A DNA stretch of 64,000 nt, taken from the NCBI RefSeq assembly GCF_964340395.1, contig NC_135565.1, positions 18,808,209-18,872,208 on the forward strand. The letters run 5' to 3'. Below are positions 1 to 18,812 of this stretch, in pieces. Each line of letters begins with the position of its first letter. Positions within the stretch are counted from its first letter, which is position 1. The translations under genes were made by a program, and so were the position numbers. The stretch comes from Glandiceps talaboti. Lineage: Eukaryota > Hemichordata > Enteropneusta > Spengelidae. The notes below the pieces were generated by a model, which searched no databases, was not told where the DNA came from, and was given only the letters and a program-made list of their open reading frames with translations.

Positions 1-133
1 ACTTACAACTGTCATTTTGGTCTACGCATGTCTTGATGTATCGCTGTCAGGATGACCCCAGGATGACCCCTAGCTATGGAGATAACGTGTATGCACAAAA
101 CCCTGACTTATCTCTGTTCTCATTGTATTTTAG

Positions 134-5269
<5,136 letters not shown>

Positions 5270-5473
5270 GGTTTCCAGGGTAACAGATTTTGATGGACGC
5301 ACTAAATGTTGACAGTGTCTCGACAAAAACCAATTTTTCGTCTAAATTTTATTGCACGTCTTTGGAATCCAAAGTTAAATATTAAGCTTATATATTATGA
5401 TAATTATGAATATCAATTTTCATGGGCCTAGACCACGTGATATTATTCCATGCCCGTTTTTTGTTTTATGAAC

Positions 5474-5479
5474 AATAAA
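5474..5479 (+). promoter_or_regulatory. Polyadenylation signal of PACSIN A
   Basis: AATAAA lies about 205 nt after the PACSIN A stop codon. It is the first canonical signal downstream and implies a short 3' UTR. Confidence 0.6.
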
Positions 5480-5730
5480 ATTACATAGCAAATAAATAAA
5501 TAAATAAATATATATATATATATATACAAGAGTTACTGAATGTTATGTATGAGTATTAATTTGCTTTCTTTAATTTTTTTAAAACGTAAAAGCAATTATT
5601 AGTTTTCTAGTAGTATATTATGTAAAACATTTAAGAAGTAATAAACTTGTCCCGATCTCTCTCACGATCGAAACTGATGGACGGTGTATTTGTACTTGTG
5701 AACATTTGTGATTCAATGAATAAATAAACA

Positions 5731-6179
5731 GAATGAATGAATGAATGAATGAATGAATGAATGAATGAATGAGTGAGTGAGTGAGTGAGTGAGTGAGTGA
5801 GTGAGTGAGTGAGTGAGTGAGTGATCAAGTCCTGCTTGCATACGGAGTAAGTCGTCCGTACCTTGAGCGAAACCATCTGCACTGAGCAGGACGAGATCAT
5901 CAATGAATGAATGAATGAATGCGATATATGAATGAATGAATGAATGAATGAATGAATGAATGAATGAATGAATGAATGAATGAATGAATGAATGAATGCG
6001 ATACATGAATGAATGCGATATGTGAATGAATGAATGAATGAATGAATGCGATCTATGAATTATGAAGGAAGGAATGAATGAATGAATGAATGAATGAATG
6101 AATGAATGAATGCGATATATGAATGATGAATGAATGAATGAATGAATGAATGAATGAATGAATGGATGGATGGATGATG
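5731..6179. repeat. (GAAT)n / (GAGT)n intergenic microsatellite block
   Basis: (GAAT)n covers 5731-5770, (GAGT)n 5771-5824, and interrupted (GAAT)n 5900-6179 with GCGATATAT spacers. Long open frames here encode only SFIH or SLTH repeats and are artefacts. The rest of 5480-7370 holds no recognisable gene. Confidence 0.95.
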
Positions 6180-7370
6180 AATAAGTTTGATTTAGTCTGA
6201 TAAAGCTGAACAACACGACGTCATTACAGTCTATACCGTACCCTCCCCTGTTGAAATATTTCAAAAATATGGGTTAAAATGCTATCAGACATGACAGAGA
6301 CACTCGTCCCAGGATCAATAGTAAAGACTCTATCTCACCATTGTCACTATAGAACGTTTTCTATCGGGGTGTGAGTTATAAACACCTACTCAGAAACAAA
6401 AAAATTATATGAGCGTCTCTAGTTACTGGCCAGGTTTTCGTATATATCATTGCAGGTCAGACGCTTAGCGTCAGATTTGAGCGTTGGCGGCGCTGCAGAT
6501 AATATATGAGTTGTTTTCTGAGTGTAAGCGCAAGCGCCGACTGAGAGGAAGAAACTTGCAGATATTTATCTACCTACCCCTAGAGCTACCTGCCTGTATG
6601 TCTGTCTGTCTGCCATCATCATGTACTTTACATGTACATGTATAAAGTTCACAAATAAAATACATCGATGCAAGTAAATAAACCATTTTGCTAAACTGTA
6701 CCTACTACAAACCACAGGGGCGTGTATTATTGCTCTTTCCCTATACAGGTAGGAATATATATTCAAAAGGTTGTGGTATTTAGTCTGTAGACCTGGAAAA
6801 CAACAATCTATGCAATATTACACGCCCCTGTGATGCGGACTCCAATGTACTACTACTTGCAGGGATACGCATACGTCCCTGGTACTAGTTTATACAAACA
6901 ACATCCCGGGTAGATCTCTGTCCGATCCAGGATGTAATGGCAAATAATACGAGAAAGCTAGCTCTTGTTTACAAATTTCACCCTTTCTCTGTTGACTTCT
7001 CTCATATACGGTTTCGCAATCGTGCCACGGGTCCTCAGAGTTCACAAATAAAACATTACTACTATTACTAGTTCCTTTTCCTTTGACGCGGAAGTAAAAG
7101 GATAAACGCGGAAGAAAATTATTGTTGTTGTGCTTCAGAAAATCCCCACAAACGAAAGTTTTGATTGGATTCTTGACAGGCGTAGTTTTTCGCGTGTTCG
7201 TTCATTTGACTATGACCATGACATTGGAGTAAAATGGTTACAATGGTGGAATTTTAAATGATCAAAGAAATACCATATACAGAAGAATTAACTTGTGGTA
7301 TATTATGTTTTAACAAAAAACTGTGGCTCAGTTTTTTAAAATATTTATGCAGAGCGGTTCATGAATGAAA

Positions 7371-7543
7371 GACCAATCAGATGTCCTGTTGTATGATCTC
7401 AAACAAGATATGCTAATTTAGGCCACGACCCCACCCTGACCGCCATATTGCTCATCGTTGAGTTCCGGTGTGAGACGACAACACAATAGTTTAACAAAAA
7501 ATCACTCTAACGGACAGGGAGCGGTAGAAGAAAAACTTTCAAG
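7371..7543 (+). promoter_or_regulatory. Candidate promoter and non-coding first exon of PACSIN B
   Basis: A CCAATCAG box (7373-7380), a YY1-like CCGCCATATTG (7441-7451) and an ETS-type TTCCGG stand close together. They are followed by a strong donor TTTCAAG|GTAAGTT whose GT is at 7544. The segment is CpG-normal, whereas the DNA from about 8.2 kb onward is CpG-poor, as expected at the start of a methylated gene. No start codon with a long frame precedes the donor, so the exon would be 5' UTR, spliced to the acceptor at 30843. The start site itself is not determined. Confidence 0.5.
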
Positions 7544-9015
7544 GTAAGTTCCTAGTATACCTTCGCTAATATGTTCAGCATTTTTCGATAGAATTGAAAA
7601 GTACGGTAAATTTGCTTGCGTAACGGCAACTCAAAACTTGGGTCTACCGTTGCGTACGTACTGAAGTTATGGTACGTTAGGTTTACTTCCACTACTGTTC
7701 ACATGCTTGAACAGTGATTCAAAATTCTTTGGGCTGTCGACGGAAAATTATCAACTCTTGCAGTGGTTATAGTCAGGGTGAATATTGTTAATCACATCAG
7801 AGCATAGATTTGTTCAAATTGGAGTGTTTTGTTGGAGCAGGGAGTCGTTTATAAGGTCATTATCACGGTTATGGCACTGAAAAGGGGGTGGTGTCAAGCT
7901 TGGAAATGAAGTATTATCACCTGATTTTACAGGCCGACTACTTTGATGTTTTACTTTTAGTAGGTGATAAATAGAATTCATGTATTCACGATTTCAAGTC
8001 AGTCATGAACATTTTAGAAGGATAAACACGTAGCGTTTGTGACGAGGACATTGTAATGGTTTTGACAAGTTGCGGGTACCATACCGTTTTACGTTCGTTC
8101 GTTCTCAGTAGTAGTGTTTTCCATGTGTTGGTGTTAGTCATCGACGCAACGAAATCGATAGCGATGCCAACTCGTACACTTCAAGTTCTACGTTTGTGAG
8201 TTGGTTGTGAACTTGTGAACGATCTTTGAGAATGTGTCAAAATTTAAGCCAATTTGCATACAACAGGCTCCAGTTAATACAGGTGTATTGTTTACTTACC
8301 CGCCTTGTGTATTTATATTTATATGTTTACTTATGATCAACAATCTGTATATCCACCACCCCTGTTTTCAACTCCTTCTGGTATTGCAGACTAAACTTCT
8401 GGTGCAATAAACCAAACTATATCATGTACAGAACCCCTAAACACAGAGGGATCCACAACAGTTCTGGACTGAGACACTAGAGATCTTCAATGCTGTCAGT
8501 CCATCAGAGTTAGATACACAGTTGTGTAAGGTTCCTTACACCATAACTTTTTAGAGTATCACTCAAATATTCTGCTTCAATTGTTGACTAATACATTGGC
8601 CAAGAAAGAATTTCAAAGTCTTTTCAAACAGTTGTGATTATGGAAATCATCAGCACAACACCTGAGTTCTAGAGAAACCCGTTTTGAGAATGATATATTT
8701 TCCAATAATTTGGAAAAGTAGTAAACTAAGAAAAGTACTGATTCTTTGCTTCTGTCTTGATGCTAAAGGTGACAGGTCAATTCATTGATATCTAAATATT
8801 GTTATGTAAAAGGAATGTCAGATTTGATTTGAATGAGAAATCTAAAATCATAGGAAAACTTCTGGACAAATGTCTGTACTCTGTGTATAAGAATAAAATA
8901 AGTATGTTAGTTAGTCAGGTATAAACTTGGCAAAATAAGTCTTAAATTATGACATGCAGAAAAAAAATATTGAGACGAAAATGCATAAATGTGTTTTGCT
9001 TATCACGGCTCAAAA

Positions 9016-9375
9016 TTAGCAGTAGTCCCAAGGCACATAGACATCTAAACATTGTATCTAGAGTACCCTGTTAGCAGTAGTCCAGGACACATAGACTACT
9101 AAACATTGTATCTAGACTACCAAGTTAGTAGTCCAGGGCACAGAAACTACTAAACATTGTATCTAGATTATCAAATTAGCAGTAGTCCAGGGGACATAGA
9201 CTATTAAACATTGTATATAGACTACCAAATTAGCAGTAGTCCAGGGCACAGAAACTCTACTAAACATTGTGTCTAGACCATCAAATTTATAAGGTGGTAG
9301 TTGAGAAATGAATAGAAATTTGTAACTGAAACAGTTCAGATGTCTATCATGACTACCAAATATTGAACTTAAATG
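9016..9375. repeat. 54-bp tandem repeat plus flank, copy 1
   Basis: Five units of about 54 bp begin at 9017, 9072, 9126, 9177 and 9231. Each carries TAGCAGTAGTCCAGG, then ACTACTAAACATTGTATCTA. They are followed by a flank starting AAATTTATAAGGTGGTAG that recurs after single units elsewhere in the window. Confidence 0.85.
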
Positions 9376-11928
9376 TGAGCCAGTCAAGTTCTTGTACTAT
9401 AGATAATGGGCTGGGGCAGGATTAGGGATATGTGTACATTTGTAGGCATGTGAAGCAGTGCATGGTATACGTGGTGCAATGTCAACCATGGATTTGTTCA
9501 CAAATAACAATAATCCGTTTTTCAATATTCTATCAATGCACCTTTTGTGTAAAAGCAGGAAGTAGAGATCTTCTAATTTTACTCTGGCTTTTAATAGATT
9601 TGATCTGTGGATTAAATTAACGTAGTGTTTGCATGATACTCCACAACCATATTGAAGTCGTTCATAGCAGTCAGGATTTTAAGTGCTACATGCAAATTAA
9701 TGTGACTATATAATGGGTTTTGGAGATTGCATGTGAGAAAAAAAGAGGAAATTTGTGAATCCTGAGTTTCTACCTGAGTAAGAAAATACTATCACCTTGT
9801 TGATTTTATTTTATAAAGTTATTTCATTGCAAATTTTCCCGCAAATTCAAAATGTGAAATTTGCAAAGTAGTGTTTATCACTTCAAAAAATAGTTTGGTA
9901 ATTTTGAATTTAATATTCAAAAATGTGAGTATGTCGGTATTTCACTTAACCATTGTATTATACAATGTTATAAAATCATTTGCCCTACTTCACATTATGG
10001 ACATAAATAAGGAATGCACTTGTGGTAAGAAAAAATAAATTGAAAACTCCACTTTTATACATGAATACACAGCAACATACGTTAAACATCTAGTTGATTT
10101 TGAAATACAATTCTTCCAGAGAGATGTACATGTAAATGTGCAAAATTTTGTCGCTTACAAAACTATTTTTATGGTTTCAGATTTAGTAGACATTTTCATT
10201 TTATCTTGTCAATATATAACAACATTGCAAAATAAGGTGCCCTATATTACAAATGGAATGTACTTTATTGATCGTTACTGTCAATATCCCCATACATTTG
10301 GGTACATGAATTCAAGCTGAACATTGTAAACTGTAAACAACTTAAGTTTTTGACAGCACCATGCAAACCAAAGGATCTCACACTTCCTATAATAATGAAA
10401 ATAACTTGGACAATAGGAAACAATTAGATACTTGTAACAAGAAAGGAATTCATGGACAACAGTGGATAAATTGAGGTCAAATGATAAAAAGTTATTCAAG
10501 GTGTGGTAAAGGTCAAGGTTAGCTGATGAAATTTGACCCTAAATACCTGTGTTACACACAGTGTGTTGTCAAAGAACAAGATTTGTTGGTCACATTGATA
10601 AGGGTTTCTTTGTGAATCACCCCACTTAGTAAGATTTACATGTAGGGGAATACCATAATTTGGTCTGTTGTTACACAAGCAGTATGTTTACGTCATTGAC
10701 ACATCAAACTGAATTAGAAGGCTGCATCATTGTTGTCTAATATTTCTGATGTACGTCATTATGTTAAAATGATAAAGAATTTATTTTCTTGTGAGACAAC
10801 ATACAAAAATGTACATGTACATCACAAAAATATTGCGGGGTGGGGTGGGGGGAGGAGGTGGGGAGCAACTAGAAAATGTACCCACATCAGTCATTTTGTA
10901 TGAGCATGGCACTTCTGTTTAGTGTATACATGTACATTGATTTTGTTTGAAGATAATCTTAAGATTTCTTTCATTCGAAGCCAAGGATAGCATGTAGATT
11001 GTAATAGCTGTATGTCAGTATGTCAGCTGTGTCAAATGGCTTCAAGGGCACATAGCATGCAAATAACTGAGTGTACTATCTAACCATCATCACAGAAGTG
11101 AACCATATATTACATTGTATAGCAAACACAAAGTATGCCCTGCAGATACAGTTCTGATAGGAAACAGGAATTGTTGACTTTCTTGCATAATGTGCTGACA
11201 CAATCATTGAAATGTTGGGAGACTGACATATAGCATTAGCCTTTCTACTGGGTAGCCTATCAACGTGGCTGCCTTGAAAACACCCTTTGCCAGAACTGTC
11301 AAGCCAGTGCATGTATGTCAAGTCAGGTAGGCAAGTCTCTTGGCCAGTCTACTGGCTAAATCTGTGACTCCAGACTGTTGAGACTATCTGTGGCTTTGAA
11401 TGTCTAAGATTTCTCTCTTCACAAGAGATTCAAAGCTATGGATGGCTTCTAGACTAGTGACTCCATTTATACACTTGTTCACTAATTCCAACCTGTAGAG
11501 TCATGCATTGTTGCGTACACTGTGACTATGGGAGGAATGTTAAAACTAAACTGGTAATGTACATGTATTAAAATTCATGTGTAGTCAACTGTCGTGATGT
11601 CATGCCTTATCCTTTGCTCAGTGAACAGTATTATTTTGATTTATTTTGTATTATACTGGTATGTGTATATTTGGCACATCTCGTAACATTTCCATTGTAG
11701 TTTGATACATGGATAGTTAACCCATAGTCTACATTGTCTCTGTGTCTATAGATATAGTTATATGTAGTGTGTATATCTGATTTTTCTTTGAATCATACAT
11801 TTGAATATAATCCAGAGTTGGCTGCCTGTCTGGCTTGATGCTGTTCATGTGTATGTATGTAGGCATGTACACACATATACATGTACATATAAAATTTAAA
11901 ATACATACATTCTACATAAAATACATAA

Positions 11929-11931
<3 letters not shown>

Positions 11932-11973
<42 letters not shown>

Positions 11974-12095
11974 GATACACATACATACACCCGCATGCAT
12001 GCACTCACACACATACACAAATTATGCATACATGTACGTACACACAGATGAAGTCTGAGCTTGCGTGTATATTTGTATGCATGCATGCATGCATG

Positions 12096-12131
<36 letters not shown>
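11932..12131. repeat. (CA)n and (TG)n microsatellites
   Basis: (CA)n lies at 11932-11970 and (TG)n at about 12096-12130, separated by a (GCAT)n patch at 12077-12098. Confidence 0.95.
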
Positions 12132-12959
12132 CATTCTATATACCTATGCAAATGTAGTTTGTTTAATATAGTTTCTATTTGAAGGCTATGGTTATGTGTA
12201 TATAGTACAACAAAATACAGTGGCTGTGTACTTTTCTTATGTAATCACTGTCATTTTAATACCTTACCTAGGTAGACACACATATCAAGGTACAGTCCTA
12301 TTAATAACCAGTAACTGTGGGGCTTTGCTTACTTAAGGTGTAGCCACTATCATATTGTATCAAACATTGACACACACACAAATCAGCTGATCTACTTCAG
12401 TAGTTATAACTGCATTATTGTGAGAGCATTCCATCATAAATATGGTTTATTCAGTACTTAGACCATTGGCCTTGAGTACAAGTGTGTAAAGATACAGAGC
12501 AGAACACTACAAGAAGTACAGATGATAAATAAACATTTTAAGTAAAAAAAAATACAAATCAGTGTGGTATTGACTTAGTAAGTGTGTCAAAGATGGTATA
12601 CTGTTCATTATTGATGCTATCAATGGCATGTGAACACACCTACATGTACTTGCACTTGTATCTTGCCTTATCCTTATTAAAGAGTATTAATTTGAAATGT
12701 TGGATTGCATGTATTGAGCAAGACTGTTTCACTAGTTCCTTAGGCACTTACAATGTACATGTGCATGTTTATATAGTGCCTGACTAAACTTCAATCACCT
12801 TTACTCTACCAAGAATTCACAATTCTGTACTAGTAAACTACTAGTAGTATAACCTGTAAAATTGCAAGTCCCCAGTGCAAGTAATCTGTGATAAATATGT
12901 AATAATGCCTGTTATTACATTTTCTTACATCTGTACATCGTTTTTTAATTCTTCTTACA

Positions 12960-13045
12960 AAGTTGTGTGAAGCGCTTTGAGATGTTTTGTTTTACATGTA
13001 AAGCGTTTTTAAAGAAATAAATATTATTATTATTATTATTATAAT
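12960..13045 (+). mobile_element. Non-LTR retroelement 3'-tail fragment
   Basis: GTGAAGCGCTTTGAGATG, then AAAGCG, then AAATAAATATTATTATTATT matches the AGCGCTTTGAG-to-(ATT)n tail style common to retroelement and SINE 3' ends in invertebrate deuterostomes. No reverse transcriptase remains. Confidence 0.5.
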
Positions 13046-13699
13046 ATTACAGTACCTACTGGTGTTTTGGAAATGTCACAGAATTGATATGACATGAAAA
13101 TATGACTACAACCAAAATGTATTTTCAACTTTACTGTAGATACGATTGACTGCTGACTAGTTCATCACGTTGTTATTGTGTGATGTTGCATCTGTTAGTC
13201 TAGAAGTTATTCGTGGCTTCAAATCTCTTCTCACAGTGAAGAGAGATCTTAAGATTCGAACCACAGAGAGCATTGTGCATGTGTCTGTTAGATTTGTGAT
13301 ATGCCAAGTTGATCTATTTATAGAATAATTTATGCACGGATTATATAAATAGATTGGGTTAACTTAATTAGTCAATGCAATCACTCCAATATTTAAACCA
13401 AGGTACAAATAATTGTCTTGCAAATCAGAAAATGAGATAAAGTAGATAATCAATGAGCATGTAAGATAAGACAGTATAGGGAAACATATCAAATGAAAAT
13501 ATAAGTATATTTAATACTGTAACATTATCATGTACACATTGTACACATATCAACAAATGTATGACATTATGGATTTACTGACTCTGAGGTCAATAAACTT
13601 TTTAAAAAATTTCATGGTTTAAAACTTTCTTTGACAATCATGACCAGCACCTCAAAAATTGATAATACCATGCACGAGCCAAGTTCAACAAAAATATGG

Positions 13700-14040
13700 A
13701 AAATATATACTCTGGTCGTTCTACTTCACGACAATGTGTGTCTGTGTCATGACAGCATGTGTCTATGTCACTGGTTCTACTGTGTTTGAAATATGAGTCA
13801 AAACGTTCAGAATTGCCATTACTTTCCCCGATATTTCTTTGATATTACTGGCGCAGTTATAATTATACTATTCTCCAATATTTTTCTTCATTCTGCTGGA
13901 AAATAGTCATGACCTAAGTAAAGGTTGTCACTACGAGTCACTACAAAGGCCCCTTAGATCACTTGTACAATTGTATTTTCCTTGGTTAAACGAAGAAAAA
14001 AATTGGGGAATAACATCTTAATATTTTGTAGATGTTATTA
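13700..14040 (-). mobile_element. Foldback element family F1, copy in reverse orientation
   Basis: A central palindrome has arms CTCCAATATTTTTCTTCATTC and AAAAAATTGGGGAATAACATC around GTCACTACGAGTCACTAC. The flank (GTCACTGGTTCTACTGTGTTTG) is the reverse complement of the flank in the copies at 26950 and 46755. It is a non-autonomous element with no coding capacity. Confidence 0.65.
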
Positions 14041-14326
14041 ACTTTATTCATGCTTTCTGTCTGTTTTTAGTAATAACCAAGCAAAAAATTTCATACAGAT
14101 ATATATCTACTGTACATTTGTATATGTAACATGTAAATATGTGTTAGGCATATTATATATAAAAAAAGGAATGTCACAACATACAAAACTGTGGAACACT
14201 GCATATTTTATTATATAATAATTAATATTCAATATTATACATTATTAGGTATTAGGATATGCAGCCACTGGGTTACAGTAGGTACTATTCCCATGTAATT
14301 TTACGGTTTGTTCCAGGTTCCAAAAT

Positions 14327-14620
14327 TAGCAGTACCGGCAGTACAGGATACATAGACTACTAAACATTGTATCTAGACTACCAAATTAGCAGTAGTCCAG
14401 GACACATAGACTACTAAACATTGTATCTGGACAACCAAGTTAGCTGTAGTCCAGGGCCATCACATACAAACATGTATAGATGACTAAACAGTGTATCTAG
14501 ACAACCAAGTTAGCTGTAGTCCAGGGCACATAGCCTACTGAACATTATATCTAGACTACCAAATTAGTACTGTAGTAGTCCAGGACACAAAAAATATTGT
14601 ATCTAGACTATAAAATTGAT
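14327..14620. repeat. 54-bp tandem repeat, copy 2
   Basis: Five diverged units of the 9016 family begin at 14327, 14387, 14441, 14511 and 14565. Confidence 0.85.
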
Positions 14621-14629
14621 GTGGTAGTC

Positions 14630-14845
14630 TGCAACCACCATGCAAAGTCAGTCTTGCAGCCAGTCAGTCTTGCAACCACCATGCAAAGAGTCAGTCTTGC
14701 AACCACCATGCAAAGAGTCAATCTTGCAACCACCATGCAAAGTCAGTCTTGCAACCACCATGCAAAGTCAGTCTTGCAACCACCATGCAAAGTCAGTCTT
14801 GCAACCACCATGCAAAGTCAGTCTTGCAACCACCATGCAAAGTGT
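14630..14845. repeat. 25-bp minisatellite
   Basis: Eight units of GTCAGTCTTGCAACCACCAT plus GCAAA adjoin the 54-bp array. The two open frames across it are repeat artefacts. Confidence 0.95.
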
Positions 14846-16032
14846 CATATCTGAAATATAGGACTACAACACTAGAGAATGACAACGTTAGAATATTTCT
14901 AATTTCCAATACATGAATTCTCAAAATAAAAAATCATTATCTGCTGAATGAACATTTGTATATAATTAATTGAATCTATATTATTGATTTATAAAACTAA
15001 ATCATAGTTGGGATTTATTCTGTGCAATTCACGTACATATATTGTTGTAAATAATATTCAGTAAAGAACATTCATATAGTAAAAGATATTAATATTATCT
15101 GCTTCTGATATGGTTCATAAATCATATTTGTAATGAATATATTATTTTGTAACTGAATATGATGTATATACACTATAAACTGGTATTTATTGAGCTGATA
15201 ACAGATTGAATGTAGATTCATAGTAAAAGTGTCCATGACCAGTCTGAAGAAAAAAAGTGACATTTCCTGCTATCAATATGTGTGTGACATCTGTTTTCAT
15301 TTATGGATTATGTCTAATAATAATGATCCAAGATTTAAAATATTGAATACAGCGTAGTAAAGTTTGATCATGCAGTGTGTGTTTTGATGGAGAAGTGATA
15401 TGCTATTGTACTGTATATAGATAAAAACATATATATGTGATGCTGAAAAATAATGAAATGTGGAATATGTCATTATAGGTGTATGAATAGTAAAGTCTGT
15501 CCTTGTTAATCCTGATAAAGAAATCACACATATTTGACAGTTTATGATCAAGATTTCATTGCTAAGAAAATGATGAATATACAAACAAGAAATCTGTTTT
15601 TGGTATGGGATAATGGGTATGGTGGAGAATCTGTTATCTAGATAGTTTATGATCAAGATTTCATTGTGTAAAAGATAATTAAAACACGTGTGTTGTTGAT
15701 CTGTATAAATTGATAGTCTGACATTTGGAAATTATGAATAATAATCAAAGTTAGTGTTGTATTGTAAAATTATCCTTAAAGTTGCAGCACACAGTGACAC
15801 ATACAAGATACAACACTTGTGTAAATTCATCTATGTTATTACATGTATGGAGCCCTTCCCTTCATATCAGGTTTTATTGGATTGAACTATCCTTGGACAG
15901 TGAGGACCTTGGTTGTCCTACCAAAGGGTATCATTTTACAGTTGGATGAATAATAGTTATGGCCTTGTTGATCACCTAAAGTGATGCATTATAAAACTAC
16001 ATGTACATGTATTACATGTATTACATGTATAT

Positions 16033-16500
16033 ATCTGATATGAAGTCATCAGTAGATCCCTGACAGTTACATGTACTGTACATGTGAGGGTGAGCTACAC
16101 GTAAAAGTGACAGATAGAGTTGATATTTCTGGCCTTAGTGATATCACTGTATTATTGATTGTATACTCAAAAGTGATACTTACACATTATAAAACTATTA
16201 CATGTACATATCTGATATGTCATCAGCAGATCATTGGCAGTGTACAGTTACTGTACACGTGAGCTAAAAGTGACAGATACAAAATGTAGATGATATTTCT
16301 GGCCTTGGTGATAATACTGTATTATCGATTGTATACTCAAAAGTGATACTTACACATTATAAAACTATTACATGTACATATCTGATATTAAGTCATCAGC
16401 AGATCATTGGCAGTGTACAGTTACTGTACACATGAGCTAAAAGTGACAGATACAAAAATGTAGTTGATATATCTGGCCTTGGTGATCATACTTTATAATA
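16033..16500. repeat. Three-copy tandem duplication, about 170-bp unit
   Basis: Units begin at 16033, 16211 and 16381 with TCTGATAT. Each contains GTCATCAGYAGATC, AAAAGTGACAGATA and GATATTTCTGGCCTT, and most carry a TGTACAGTTACTGTACA-type palindrome. Confidence 0.85.
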
Positions 16501-18745
16501 CTCTAAGTAATATGTTGTAAAACCGTTTAATGTCACAGACTCAAGTAATATTTTCTGTCGCTTTTTATCAAGGACAGTGCATGGACCAGAAATACAGTTC
16601 TGTAGCATCATCTGTACTGACAATAATAGTGTGATCGTTGGCGATGTTCATATTGTGGGCTAAAAGCGATGGGTAATAATTCTGACCTGGTTTGATGATT
16701 ATACAGACCAAAATGGAGAATGTTGTATGCATGTATGGCCTTGATGTAGTTTAGTTCTTGACATTATGACATTGTGTTAAAGAGAAGAAACAAAATCCAT
16801 TCAAAACTGAAATGTATGAGCTATAAAATATTCTTGGTGATGGACTGATTTTAGACATGGCACAGTGTACTGTGTAATGTGAGTACTGTAGTGTTAATGC
16901 AATGTAGTAGTAGTTTTATTTGCATTGCAGCATGCCATATAAATACCTGAGGAATAGAAAATGTCCATGGTTGGTAATAAACTGATTTTACTTACAAGTC
17001 TTAGACATTAAAACTGTGTAAGGTACAATCATACAATCTTATAAAGTGACTGATTTGTACCACAATTGCTACCTGCAATACTGCATTTTCATAGCCAGAC
17101 TTGGCCTGTACTACAACTATGTACCCGCATACTGCCTGCAAAGTCATGATCTCACAGGAATGGAATGTGTTATAAATTATAACTATACTACCTGCAATGT
17201 CACATCTTGTAGACAAAAAGAATTGTTATTAATTATTAATTATTATTGGTAAGCAGTATAACCTTGGTGGTGGACTGATTTTAGACACGGAACTGTTTCA
17301 TATCAAAGATTCTCACTCTTACACTAATACACTGATTTAGTATATTTAAAAAAACCATGTAATACGGTACTACTACTACACCACCTGCAATGTCACATCT
17401 CACCAACAAAATCAATTGTAATCTATTGAAAAAATGCATCCTTGGTGATACACTTATTTCAGGAGCAGAAACAGTACCATATCAATATATTATTCTAGTT
17501 ATTACCCCAACTACTACCTACATACCATTGTTAAGTCAGTGGAGCATAGGGAAGTTTGTCAAAGATGCCAACCAAATGAGTCAATAGTACCTGATATTTG
17601 CATAACAATAGCAGAAGTTTGCTAGGAATGCTATTGTGGTGTTACCCTCAGTAGACAGATACACATGATTCAATTGTAATCTCTATATTCTGTTTGAATT
17701 GATTTGTTTAGTGTCTATTGTCACCTCTGTCACCAGTGTTTGGGGTTCCTTTAAAAGGTATGTTTTAGCAGTTCTTTTATGAAAGTTCATTCCGTTGTTC
17801 TGGTATGCTGTTGTTAATTCTACTAGGGGTATTCTACTGGGGTATTGAGAACAGGAAATATGGCATTTAAAATTTAGAAAGAATGTGTGGTTTTCAAGTG
17901 TCTAACCTCTGATGTGGTAGTCGCAAGCGTTTGAAAAGTATGGTGTTTAGCATAGTTCTTTGCAAAAGTTGATCTGGGGTACATGCTGTTGTTTGTTAGT
18001 ACTAAAGTTTACTATATATGTACATGTAGATCGTTATACTAAGACAGGCCTGGGAGTACCTGACTAGCTGAATAATTAATGTTTGGAAAGGGTTCACTTC
18101 AGGTGTGTGTTGTGATCACTGACTTGCTTTAATATGTGCAGGTATGTATGTATGTACATGGAGTCGTTACTGTGTGGGAGAGGTCGTACATACCTCATGT
18201 AGTCTCGTGTCTAGTGAATTTCATTGAGATTGGACAACTTTGTCAACTCTATCACACATCAGATTCTCAGCTAACTTGCATAACAGTGACCATGGTCATT
18301 ACAGAAATGCAGTGTCCTGTGTATGAAACAGTGAAAGTTTACATGTACACATTCTGAATTATTTGCTAAGCTCAAAAGATAGTGGTCATTTTATTTATTA
18401 CTGTGACCCAGATTCCTACACTAAGACAGTAACTGCATGTTGTGATCTGAATGCTTGCATAGTTATTATTAAATCAAACTTTAATTAACATTAACATTAT
18501 GTAAAATTAGATTTTGCTGAATATCCAATGCATATTAATAGAATTAATTAGCATAATTAACGATTTCTTGCAATTATGGTATTTGGGAAGCCAGGATAAC
18601 TTGAAATTGGAATATACTTTATATGAGTACAACACTTGGTCTTTGGAAGCCGATAATAGTAGCAACAAAGTATGATTGTTTGTTTATTTAGCATATATTT
18701 ATTTTAGAATCGGTGGATGTCGGCGTGTATATCATAGCAAATCAT

Positions 18746-18812
18746 GGTTGGTAGTCTTTCTAGTGATCAGAGGGTTCTATGTTCAAGTCCTGGATTTGGT
18801 CAACTGGTTTCC
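18746..18812 (+). other. Possible tRNA-derived SINE remnant
   Basis: GTTCAAGTCC resembles a Pol III B box and lies about 40 nt after a tRNA-like GGTTGGTAGTC. No complete cloverleaf can be drawn, so this is weak. Confidence 0.15.

Noticed and set aside
11076-11321. 81-residue minus-strand open frame in the leader intron
   Set aside because: No domain, no splice context, and it sits in AT-rich repeat-containing intron.
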